A stretch of DNA of 8,336 nucleotides from Thermoanaerobaculia bacterium (GTDB taxonomy: Bacteria > Acidobacteriota > Thermoanaerobaculia > UBA5066), in the NCBI GenBank assembly GCA_023717585.1, contig JAMQPJ010000342.1, positions 1-8,336 on the forward strand, read 5' to 3'. Every line of letters starts with the position of its first letter. Position 1 is the stretch's first letter. Below, one piece after another: positions 1 to 6,515 of the stretch. Both the position numbers and the translations under genes were made by a program. The notes beneath the pieces were generated by a model that made no database searches, was not told the DNA's origin, and saw only the letters and a program-made list of their open reading frames with translations.

Positions 1-1632
1 CGCCGCCGGGGTCGCGAGGCCGTCGGCCGCGCGGGCGAGGCTCTCGGAGAGAGGCAGCGCGGAGGTCGTCGCGAGATGCTGGACGCGCGGCGGCATCGTG
101 GGCGCGAGCGTGATCGCGACGCGGATGGCGCCGCGGTCGCACGCGAGCTTCCACGCGCCGCGGAGCGCGTTCTCGGCGTCGATCGTTCCCGCGGGCCGGC
201 AGGCGCCGTGTTTCGCGCGCAGCTCGAGGAAGGCCGCCTTCCGCGCTTCCTTGGGCGTGTCGAGAAAGAGATTGGCCGCGGCGAGGCCGTCGGCGACGCC
301 GTCGTTCCACGTCTCCAGGATCAGCTGGTTCACGGCCGTCTGCGCGGCGAAGAGCGCGGCGGAAGGCTGCGGCACGCGGGGCTTCAGGGCGCCCGTGCGG
401 TCGAACGCCGCGAGCATCTCGTCGGCGGGCGCTCCCCAGCGCGCGTACGTGAGGTTGCCGAGCGCGACGAGAGCGACCCCGTGCTCCGGGAGCCAGCGCA
501 TCACGGAGCCGTAGCCGGGGAGCCCGCCTCCGTGGCCGACGACGAATCGGAAGCGGCAGCTCTGGGAGGAGCCGAGGCCGTAGCCGTAGCCGCCGGCGCT
601 CATCCGGAGCAGGCCGTCCACCGTGTCCCGCCTCGCGGTGCCGCCGGAGAAACGCGCGACCTCCTGCATCTCGCGCGCGGAGCCGCGGCGGATGGGACCC
701 GTCTCGGGCCCGTCGTGCGGCGGCCACACGGAGAGAAAGAAGGACGTGTAGCGCGCGAGGTCGCGGACCGTGGAATAGAGCCCTCCCATGGATCCGTACG
801 CGCCGTCGGCGAGCCCCGGCTCTTCGACCCACGCTTGGCCCTCGCGGCGGTAACCCTTCGCGAGGCGATCCCCGGGAATCGAGGCCGCGTCCCAGAACGT
901 CGACGTCATGCCGAGGGGGCGAAGGACGTTTTTGTCGACGTAGTCGCGGTACTTCATCCCGGAGGCGCGCGCCACGACGCGGCCGAGGATGGCGAAGCCG
1001 GTATTGGAGTACTCGAAGGCGACGCCCGGCACGTTCGAGAAGGGAAACCCGGCCTCGAGTCGCCGCGTGAACGTCTCCTCGCTGACGGCGAGCTGGCGAT
1101 CGCCCCACGGGTTGTCCTCGGGGAAGCCCTCGGAATGCGAGAGCAGATGGCGGATCGTGAGCTCGGGCGCGTCGCTCGTGGCCTTCGTGAGACCCCTCAG
1201 CTCCGGAACATGTTTCGAAACGGCATCGTCGAGAGAGAGCTTGCCTTCGTCGCGCAGCTTCAGGATCGCGACGGCCGTGAAGCTCTTCGTCATCGAGGCG
1301 ATCCGGAACGCCGTGTCCGCGTCCGGGGCCGCTTTCGTCACGACGTCGCGCGCGCCGAAGCCCTTCGTGAAGACGAGCTCCCCGTCGATGACGATGCCCA
1401 GTACCGCGCCCGGGATGTGCTGCTTCTCCAGGGCCTCCGCGAAGATCCTCTCGATCTCGGGAAACGCGGCGGCAAGCTTCGCGCGGCGCCCGGGATCCTC
1501 GAAGCGTGCCGACGGCAGGCCGGCCCCGTATGAGGGAAGAGCCCGGAGCGCGAGGAGCGTGGCGGCCGCGGCGCCCGAAGCGGCAGGAAGAGCCCCACGA
1601 AGAGCGGCCCGAAACGCTGCGCGAAGAGTCAT
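1..1632 (-). CDS. Serine hydrolase, class C beta-lactamase / penicillin-binding-protein-like family (3' end outside window)
   Basis: The frame is open from the ATG at 1632 down to position 1, giving 544 codons without a stop; the C-terminus is missing. The N-terminus (about residues 1-38) has arginines followed by an Ala/Leu-rich stretch and looks like a signal peptide, so a periplasmic or secreted enzyme is likely. The catalytic signature of the beta-lactamase (Pfam PF00144-type) fold is complete: S113-M-T-K116 (nucleophile Ser and general-base Lys), Y208-S-N210, and H367-G-G in place of the KTG box. Other family landmarks are HIPGAVLGIV near 72, the LTIRHLLSHSEGF segment near 158-170 and VLRPLGMTSTFW near 236-247. 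Members include esterases, D-amino acid peptidases and beta-lactamases; the substrate cannot be read from sequence. An unassigned tail follows the catalytic domain from about residue 415 and contains Cys478 and Cys498, possibly a disulfide. The start is supported by GAGGAGG four bases upstream. It is transcribed divergently from the membrane protein at 1676. Confidence 0.9.
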   Translation of the reverse strand, partial: MTLRAAFRAALRGALPAASGAAAATLLALRALPSYGAGLPSARFEDPGRRAKLAAAFPEIERIFAEALEKQHIPGAVLGIVIDGELVFTKGFGARDVVTKAAPDADTAFRIASMTKSFTAVAILKLRDEGKLSLDDAVSKHVPELRGLTKATSDAPELTIRHLLSHSEGFPEDNPWGDRQLAVSEETFTRRLEAGFPFSNVPGVAFEYSNTGFAILGRVVARASGMKYRDYVDKNVLRPLGMTSTFWDAASIPGDRLAKGYRREGQAWVEEPGLADGAYGSMGGLYSTVRDLARYTSFFLSVWPPHDGPETGPIRRGSAREMQEVARFSGGTARRDTVDGLLRMSAGGYGYGLGSSQSCRFRFVVGHGGGLPGYGSVMRWLPEHGVALVALGNLTYARWGAPADEMLAAFDRTGALKPRVPQPSAALFAAQTAVNQLILETWNDGVADGLAAANLFLDTPKEARKAAFLELRAKHGACRPAGTIDAENALRGAWKLACDRGAIRVAITLAPTMPPRVQHLATTSALPLSESLARAADGLATPAA

Positions 1633-1636
1633 GGAG

Positions 1637-1643
1637 CCTCCTC
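1637..1643 (-). promoter_or_regulatory. Ribosome binding site of the serine hydrolase gene
   Basis: On the minus strand this reads GAGGAGG, a strong Shine-Dalgarno sequence, separated by CTCC from the ATG at 1632. It fixes the start codon. It also forms one arm of the small inverted repeat at 1637-1649. Confidence 0.75.
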
Positions 1644-1649
1644 GGGAGG
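1637..1649. repeat. 5-bp inverted repeat over the serine hydrolase Shine-Dalgarno
   Basis: CCTCC-TCG-GGAGG is a perfect 5-base inverted repeat with a 3-base loop. In the minus-strand transcript it reads CCTCC-CGA-GGAGG, so the second arm is the GGAGG of the ribosome binding site. Folding would hide the site. In DNA this GC-rich, and with a loop this tight, it may be a chance match. Confidence 0.35.
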
Positions 1650-1675
1650 AAGTCCGCGATTTTAGGGCGGATAAG

Positions 1676-2323
1676 ATGTCCCGGATGACGGCGCCAAAGG
1701 TACCCCAGTCGGAAGCCCGCTGGCCGGTCTTCTTCGCGCTCCTCGCGCTCGGCCTGCTCAACCTCGCGCTGCCGCCGGCGCTCACGGTGGGCCCGCGCTG
1801 GGTGCTTCTCGTCGTCGTCCTCCTCCTCGCCGTCCCGACCGTGCTCGCCCATCGGGCTGGCCGGGTTTCGCTCAGTCGCGTGCTCGGTTTCGTGATGAGC
1901 GGCGTCGTGACACTGGCCCTCGTCGGTTCCCTCGCGCTCCTCATCGCGGGGCTGCCGAAGAAGAGCGAGACGCCGGCCGAGCTCGCGACGTCCGCAGCGT
2001 GTCTCTGGGTCGCGAACGTCCTCGTCTTCGCGCTCTGGTACTGGAGGCTCGATGCGGGCGGGCCGTTCGCCCGGGACGGGCGCGGCGCGCACACCGAGGG
2101 AGATTTCTTCTTTCCCCAGATGATGGACGGTTGCCCGGGGCCGAAGAAATGGACGCCCCGGTTCGTGGACTATCTCTTCATCGCGTTCAACAACTCGACG
2201 GCCTTCTCGCCCACCGACACGCCCGTCCTCTCGCGCTGGGCGAAGATCCTGACGATGCTGCAGTCGCTCATCTCCCTCCTCGTCGTCGGGGTCCTCGCGT
2301 CCCGGGCCGTCGGCCTGATCTGA
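1676..2323 (+). CDS. Uncharacterised multi-pass membrane protein with an FNNSTAFSPTD motif
   Basis: Predicted 215 residues, ending in TGA at 2321-2323. Hydrophobic helices are visible at about residues 17-37, 41-58, 68-93, 107-124 and 190-213, with a shorter amphipathic segment at about 163-178 reading FVDYLFIAFNNSTAF. A hydrophilic loop at about 125-160 contains GDFFFPQMM and PGPKKW. The motif FNNSTAFSPTD (171-181) before the last helix resembles, in layout only, the loop before the last helix of ion-channel-like and DUF1345-like membrane proteins; this is a resemblance from memory, not an assignment, and no K+ channel filter (GYG) is present. The ATG at 1676 is preceded by a modest GGGCGG five bases upstream. 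An in-frame ATG at 1685 is an alternative with a poorer ribosome site. The frame continues open upstream to 989, but that part is antisense to the serine hydrolase and reads as low-complexity Arg/Ser/Ala. It is divergent from the serine hydrolase (43-base gap) and convergent with the response regulator (16-base gap). Function unknown. Confidence 0.8.
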   Translation: MSRMTAPKVPQSEARWPVFFALLALGLLNLALPPALTVGPRWVLLVVVLLLAVPTVLAHRAGRVSLSRVLGFVMSGVVTLALVGSLALLIAGLPKKSETPAELATSAACLWVANVLVFALWYWRLDAGGPFARDGRGAHTEGDFFFPQMMDGCPGPKKWTPRFVDYLFIAFNNSTAFSPTDTPVLSRWAKILTMLQSLISLLVVGVLASRAVGLI

Positions 2324-2339
2324 CCGGGGAGAACCTCCT

Positions 2340-2993
2340 CTACGCCTGGATGATCCCGTGGCGGAGGGCGAAGCGGATGAGCTCCGTGCGCCCGTGGACG
2401 CCGAGCTTGCTCATGACGTGCTCGCGGTGCGTCATCGCGGTCTTCACGCCGATGCCGAGCAGCTCGGCGATCTCCTTGTTGCTCCGCCCTTCGGCGACGA
2501 GCTTCAGGACCTGCTTCTCGCGGTCGGTCAGCGTCTCGTACGTGTCGACGGTTTCGGAGCCTGCGGCCGCGGCCTCGCGCTCCTCGAGGGCGACGCGCGC
2601 GACTTCCGGCGCGAGCACGAGACCCCCGCGCGCGACGCTGCGGATGGCCGAGGCCAGCTCCGCCCCCGCCGCCTTCTTCAGCACGTAACCCGCCACGCCG
2701 ATCTTCAGGAAGCGCGAGACGTATTCGCGGTCCTCGTACTGCGTGAGGACGATGATCTTCGTTCGCGGGGTGAGCTTCCGGATCTCGAGCGCGGCCTCCA
2801 GGCCGCCCAGGTTCGGCATCGCGATGTCGAGGAGGAGAACGTCGGGCTCCAGCTCCTTGCAGCGGTCGATGGCCTGCCGGCCGTCCTCGGCCTCGCCCAC
2901 GACCTCGATGTCGTCGGCCTTCGCAAGCAGCGCCCGCACGCCTTCGCGCATGAGAGCGTGATCGTCGGCGATCACGACGCGCGTCCTAGGCAA
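2340..2993 (-). CDS. NarL/LuxR-family response regulator transcription factor
   Basis: 217 residues, the usual length for this family. The N-terminal receiver domain (about 1-122) has the acidic pair D10/D11, the phospho-acceptor D56 (in LLLDIAMP), T84 and K106, so all phosphorylation residues are present. A linker leads to a GerE/LuxR-type helix-turn-helix (about 153-215) with the typical LTDREKQVLKLVAEGRSNKE start and KTAMTHREHVMSKLGV recognition region. It is expected to be phosphorylated by the kinase encoded immediately upstream and then bind DNA as a dimer. The start is TTG at 2993, not ATG: an internal ATG at residue 15 would remove the first strand and the acidic pair, and GGAGG lies six bases before the TTG. 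The gene overlaps the end of the kinase by 8 bases, indicating translational coupling. It is the last gene of the unit, ending in TAG. Its targets cannot be read from the sequence; the cytochrome genes of its own operon are the natural first guess. Confidence 0.95.
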   Translation of the reverse strand: MPRTRVVIADDHALMREGVRALLAKADDIEVVGEAEDGRQAIDRCKELEPDVLLLDIAMPNLGGLEAALEIRKLTPRTKIIVLTQYEDREYVSRFLKIGVAGYVLKKAAGAELASAIRSVARGGLVLAPEVARVALEEREAAAAGSETVDTYETLTDREKQVLKLVAEGRSNKEIAELLGIGVKTAMTHREHVMSKLGVHGRTELIRFALRHGIIQA

Positions 2994-4704
2994 TGCGGAC
3001 CTCCGGCGGAATCGGAATCTCGAACGCCAGGTGAGTCCCCTCGCCGGGCGCGGAGTCGAGGCTCATCTTCCCACCGAGGATCTCCACGCGCTCGCGCATG
3101 CCCAGGAGGCCGAGACCGCGCCCCGTCTCGGAGGGCTGGACGACGCTCCCCGGATCGAATCCCCTGCCGTCGTCCTCGATCTCGATGAGGAGGGCCTTCT
3201 CGCCGGCCGCGATCTGCACGAGCACGTCTTCGGCTCCGGCGTGCCGGGCTACGTTCAGGAGCGCCTCCTGCACGATCCGGAAGACGGCGGTCGCGACGTC
3301 CTGCGGCACGCGGCTTTCGACGTCCTCGAACTCGCAGCTCACCTTGATGCCGAGCGGTTCGAGATGGCGCGCGGCGTACCACCTCACCGCGGCGAGGAGG
3401 CCGAGGTCGTCGAGGACGGAGGGGCGCAGGTCGAAGATGACGCGGTGCAGGTCGTCGAGGGCGCGTCCCGCGAGGCCCTGGACCTCCACGAGACGCTCGC
3501 GCGCGCCGCCCGCGGGCAGCTCTGAGAGCGCGCTCTCGAGCCGGAAGGACAGGGCCGAGATCGTCTGGCACGTTTCGTCATGGAGCTCGCGCGCGATGCG
3601 CATGCGCTCGCCTTCCTGCGCGCTCAGGAAGCGCTTGAGCAGCTCGGCGCGCCGGTCGTCGCGCTCGAGGCGCGCGCGCATCGTCTCGAGGGAGCGGCCG
3701 AGCCGGCCGACCTCGTCGTCGGGCAGCGTCGGGATGGGCTCTTTGAGATCGCCGCCCGTGATGCGCTCGGCGGCGCGCGTGAGGACGAGGAGGGGCCGGA
3801 GGACGCTGCGCGCCGCCCCCCACGTGAAGAGCGCGGCGAGCGCGAGGAACACGGGCGTGACGGTGAGCATCTGCCGGCGGAACGCGATCGCGGGCGCGAA
3901 CGCGTGCGCGGCCCTCTCGCGGACGACGACGCCCCAGGGGAAGAGCCGGAGCGGCGCAAACGCGACCGCGTCCTCACCGACGCGGCCCGCGTACGCCCGC
4001 CGGCCCTGGAGGAGCGGCAGCAGGAATGCCGCGCCGACGGGCGGCGTCCGTCCGGGCCCCGGGTCGGTCGTGGCGACGACCTCACCCGCCGCGTCGATGA
4101 GCTCGGTCGTGATTCCCTCCCCGGTCTGGACGGCAGGCAGGAGAGCCTGGAAGGCGGGAAGCGCCGGATCCAGGCTCGCGCCGGCGAGGCCCGTGGTCTT
4201 TCCGGCGAGATCCACGAGCGGGACAAAAAGGAAGAGCCGGCGCGCCCCGTTCGGGAGAGTCGTGAGGGCCGAGGCCGCGCGGCGGCCCGTGGCGACCGCC
4301 TCCTGCGCGGCCGGAAAGTCGAAGAGGTGGTCCCCGCGATGGCCGTCGGCGGGTTCCTCCCAGAGGATCTCGCCGCGCGGACTCAGGAGGAAGACGCTGG
4401 AGAAAAGACGCGAGCGGCGATACGTGCCGAGGAGCGCGGCGCGGCGCGCGGGGCTGTCGGGCTCGACGCCGCCGCCGTAAAGGCCCTCGAGGTCGTCCCG
4501 GAGCATCTCCTCGGCGTGCGCGACGGCGCTGCGGGCGAGGATCTGCTGATCCCGCACGACGCGCTCCGACAGGTCGTCGAGGGCGCTCGAAATGAGGATC
4601 CCGAGAACGACGAGCGGCGCGAGGATGCCGAAACCAACGAGCAGAAGAGCCCGCGCCTGCAGGGCATTCTGAACCCCGAGGCGTTCGGGCTCTTCGGGGT
4701 TCAC
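2986..4704 (-). CDS. Membrane sensor histidine kinase (Cache-like sensor, HAMP, HisKA_3, HATPase)
   Basis: 572 residues. Order: first membrane helix (about 18-42); an extracytoplasmic region of about 230 residues (45-278) with paired PAS-like elements such as VFLLSPRGEILWEE (104-117) and TTELIDAAGEVVATTD (199-214), typical of a double Cache sensor; second helix (about 280-302); HAMP (about 300-350, with DDEVGRLGRSLETM); a HisKA_3 dimerisation domain with the phospho-acceptor H375 in the motif H-D-E-T-C-Q; and a HATPase domain with N484 in the N box (FRIVQEALLNVARHA), D512-G-R-G in the G1 box and GRGLGLLGM (528-536) in the G2 box. This is the NarX/DegS class of kinases that work with NarL-type regulators; the HDxxxQ motif in this class serves both kinase and phosphatase activity. 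The sensor half has no cysteine and no heme motif, so a small-molecule ligand is more likely than direct redox chemistry. The start is GTG at 4704, sharing GTGA with the cytochrome b stop. The signal is unknown. Confidence 0.93.
   Translation of the reverse strand: MNPEEPERLGVQNALQARALLLVGFGILAPLVVLGILISSALDDLSERVVRDQQILARSAVAHAEEMLRDDLEGLYGGGVEPDSPARRAALLGTYRRSRLFSSVFLLSPRGEILWEEPADGHRGDHLFDFPAAQEAVATGRRAASALTTLPNGARRLFLFVPLVDLAGKTTGLAGASLDPALPAFQALLPAVQTGEGITTELIDAAGEVVATTDPGPGRTPPVGAAFLLPLLQGRRAYAGRVGEDAVAFAPLRLFPWGVVVRERAAHAFAPAIAFRRQMLTVTPVFLALAALFTWGAARSVLRPLLVLTRAAERITGGDLKEPIPTLPDDEVGRLGRSLETMRARLERDDRRAELLKRFLSAQEGERMRIARELHDETCQTISALSFRLESALSELPAGGARERLVEVQGLAGRALDDLHRVIFDLRPSVLDDLGLLAAVRWYAARHLEPLGIKVSCEFEDVESRVPQDVATAVFRIVQEALLNVARHAGAEDVLVQIAAGEKALLIEIEDDGRGFDPGSVVQPSETGRGLGLLGMRERVEILGGKMSLDSAPGEGTHLAFEIPIPPEVRIA
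3000..3004 (-). promoter_or_regulatory. Ribosome binding site that supports the TTG start of the response regulator
   Basis: GGAGG on the minus strand lies inside the last codons of the kinase gene, six bases before the TTG at 2993. Together with the need to keep the first receiver strand, it decides the start in favour of TTG. Confidence 0.75.
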
Positions 4705-5450
4705 GGCTTCGGCGGTGCTTCCGGCGCCGGGCGCGGGGGCGGGGGAGGCGCGGGTTCGCCGTGAGCCGGCTCGCCGCGGTCTTGATCACCGTAGATTCGC
4801 GCGTATTCGAGCGGGTGCTCGTGGTGGAGCCGCTCCTTCGTAATCTTTCCCGTGAAGATGGCCGCGTCGAACGGGAAGATGCCGGGCGCCAGGTGGGCGT
4901 TGTAGATGTGCCACGTGATGACGACGAGGAACGCCATCAGGCCCTCGTTGCTGTGCGCGACCTTCGACACGGGAATCAGCTCGCCGGGCAGGAAGCGCGT
5001 CACGAAAATCGGGAAGTACAGGACGAGGCCCGTCGAGATCATGACGAGGCCGCCGAGCACGAGGCCCCAGTACTCGAACTTCTGCCGGTAGTCGAAGCGA
5101 TCGAATGCCGGCTGCGATTCGACGAGGCCGAGGTCGTAGCGGAGCTGCTGGACCGCGTCCTTGAAGTCCTTCCGGTTCGGCAGCATCGTGAGCTTCATCC
5201 GCCGCTGGAGCGAGAGGATCACGCTCACGCTGATGTGCCACAGCGTGAAGAGCGAGAAGAGGATTCCGGAGACGCGATGGATGAAACGGAGGCGATCCAG
5301 CCCCCCGATGAGGTTCACGACGCCGCGCGCCCAGCCGGTCTCGAAGAACTTCTGGGGAAAGCCCGTGACCGCGAGCAGGATGAAGGTCGTCATCACGATG
5401 AGGTGCTCGAGGCGCTGCCTCTTCGTGAAACGGATCGCGTATTCGGTCAT
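4701..5450 (-). CDS. Membrane cytochrome b (cytochrome b561 / formate dehydrogenase gamma-like)
   Basis: 249 residues with four membrane helices at about 16-34, 56-80, 128-150 and 168-188. Candidate heme b ligands in or beside the helices are H16, H58 and H72 (FIHR and LWH), H166 and H181 (VAHS and TWH). This matches the diheme cytochrome b subunit family that links quinone pools to periplasmic or membrane oxidoreductases (formate dehydrogenase gamma, hydrogenase and thiosulfate reductase cytochrome b). The likely role is quinol oxidation or quinone reduction, with electrons exchanged with the nine-heme cytochrome encoded just upstream. A proline-rich tail (about 227-249) follows the last helix and should be cytoplasmic. 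The ATG at 5450 shares ATGA with the stop of the cytochrome c gene and has GGTGA four bases upstream. The open frame extends further upstream to 6032, but that part is an out-of-frame, Arg/His-rich reading of the cytochrome c gene. No catalytic formate dehydrogenase or hydrogenase subunit lies nearby, so the exact complex is unknown. Confidence 0.9.
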   Translation of the reverse strand: MTEYAIRFTKRQRLEHLIVMTTFILLAVTGFPQKFFETGWARGVVNLIGGLDRLRFIHRVSGILFSLFTLWHISVSVILSLQRRMKLTMLPNRKDFKDAVQQLRYDLGLVESQPAFDRFDYRQKFEYWGLVLGGLVMISTGLVLYFPIFVTRFLPGELIPVSKVAHSNEGLMAFLVVITWHIYNAHLAPGIFPFDAAIFTGKITKERLHHEHPLEYARIYGDQDRGEPAHGEPAPPPPPRPAPEAPPKP

Positions 5451-6502
5451 CTGTTCACCAGCACGCGCCAGAGGTGGAGGAGGATCTGCAGGCAGAGGCC
5501 TCCGATGATGAAGGGGATGAAGATCTTGTAGAAGACGCCGACGGCCCAGACGAGGGGCGCCTTCTTCAGACTCGGTTCGTAGTGCGAGAGCCACGCGGCG
5601 GGGAAGTTCTGCGTGGCGCCGACGTGGCACTTCGCGCAGGTCTTCCGGAGGTTCTCCTTCAGCACCTGCGAGCCGCCGTCCCGTGCCTTCGTGATGTCGT
5701 GCGTGCCGTGGCAGTCGATGCAGAGCGCCGTGACGGCCTTCGGCTTCACGCCCGAGGTGGCGAGCTTCGCGCTCATGCCGTGGAAGTCCGAGAGGTAGGA
5801 CGAAACGACGTTCGTCGAGAGCCCGTACTTGGCCATCAGAGTCTTGTTCGTGTGGCACGTCGCGCAGAGATCGATCGTGGTCAGGCGCCAGTCTTTCGTG
5901 CGCGGGTCCAGGATGTCGTGCGCGTGGTGGCAGTCGGTGCAGACGGGCACGTCCTGGTTGCCGGCGAGAAGCGCCTGTCCGTGGACGCTCTTCGCGTACG
6001 TCTCGGCCATGTCCCCATGGCAGCCCCCGCACGTCTCGGAGACCTTCGTGCGCGGCACCTTCGGGTGGGAGATGTCGTGCACGCCGTGGCAGTCCACGCA
6101 GAACGGCGCGCTGCCGCCCGCGGCGAGGATCTTGTAGTGCACGCCGTCGAGCGCCTTCGTGTAGTTCTCGAAGTGGCAGGTCTTGCAGAGATCCTTGAAT
6201 CCCGCCGAGAACGCGGCCTTGTCTTTCGCCGTGAGCGGGGGATGCGGAACTTCGGCCTGACCGGGATGGCAGCCGATGCAGCCTTGCCGCGCCCCGTGGA
6301 CGGACTTTTCGAAGACGTCCCGCGCCACGAACAGCGACTGCGTTTCGCCGCTCGGAAGCTTGAAGGACGCGTCCTTGTCTCCATGGCAGCCGAGGCAGTT
6401 CTCGACTTCGTCGTTGCGGGAGGTGGCCTGGGCCCCGAGGGGGGGCGCCGCGGCCAGCGGAACCAGGAGCAGAGAGAGCCAGACTCCCCGGATCGACTTC
6501 AC
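5447..6502 (-). CDS. Nine-heme c-type cytochrome with signal peptide and C-terminal membrane anchor
   Basis: 351 residues from the chosen GTG. A classic signal peptide occupies residues 1-25 (VKSIRG, then WLSLLLVPLAAA, ending GAQA). Nine CxxCH heme-binding motifs start at C36, C75, C106, C135, C158, C188, C213, C261 and C289. Many further histidines (for example H69, H122, H174, H241, and the HD pairs after hemes 4, 6 and 8) could serve as distal ligands, suggesting mostly bis-His low-potential hemes. A C-terminal helix at about 316-346 anchors the protein, leaving the heme domain in the periplasm. It resembles cytochrome c3 / cytochrome c7-type multiheme electron carriers that pair with a cytochrome b; no enzyme-specific active site such as a CxxCK motif is seen. 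The frame continues upstream to an ATG at 6556, but that would put an 18-residue extension before the signal peptide. The GTG at 6502 has GGAGG seven bases upstream and gives a proper signal peptide. It is the first gene of the four-gene overlapping unit. Confidence 0.93.
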   Translation of the reverse strand: MKSIRGVWLSLLLVPLAAAPPLGAQATSRNDEVENCLGCHGDKDASFKLPSGETQSLFVARDVFEKSVHGARQGCIGCHPGQAEVPHPPLTAKDKAAFSAGFKDLCKTCHFENYTKALDGVHYKILAAGGSAPFCVDCHGVHDISHPKVPRTKVSETCGGCHGDMAETYAKSVHGQALLAGNQDVPVCTDCHHAHDILDPRTKDWRLTTIDLCATCHTNKTLMAKYGLSTNVVSSYLSDFHGMSAKLATSGVKPKAVTALCIDCHGTHDITKARDGGSQVLKENLRKTCAKCHVGATQNFPAAWLSHYEPSLKKAPLVWAVGVFYKIFIPFIIGGLCLQILLHLWRVLVNR

Positions 6503-6509
6503 GGATGCG

Positions 6510-6514
6510 CCTCC
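6510..6514 (-). promoter_or_regulatory. Ribosome binding site that supports the GTG start of the nine-heme cytochrome
   Basis: GGAGG on the minus strand lies seven bases before the GTG at 6502. No comparable site was seen before the upstream ATG at 6556. This decides the start. Confidence 0.75.
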
Positions 6515-6515
6515 A

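Noticed and set aside
76..1533. Long plus-strand open frame (485 codons) opposite the serine hydrolase
   Set aside because: The translation is low-complexity, rich in Arg, Ala, Glu and Val with no recognisable domain. The minus strand encodes a complete set of beta-lactamase-fold motifs in the same region, so this is an antisense shadow of GC-rich codons.
2324..2339. Terminator between the convergent membrane protein and response regulator genes
   Set aside because: The gap is only 16 bases. GGAG/CTCC complementarity spans about 4 base pairs and no T-run follows on either strand.
3580..4764. Plus-strand open frame (394 codons) opposite the histidine kinase
   Set aside because: The composition is charged and repetitive, with no motifs; the kinase on the other strand has all its boxes.
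5451..6032. Upstream extension of the cytochrome b frame
   Set aside because: This part reads the cytochrome c gene out of frame. A good ATG with GGTGA lies at 5450, exactly where the transmembrane protein starts and where the ATGA overlap sits.
4701..6502. Formate dehydrogenase or hydrogenase complex
   Set aside because: The cytochrome b resembles those gamma subunits, but no molybdopterin, iron-sulfur or nickel subunit is present in the window. A general quinone-linked electron-transfer role is all that can be supported.
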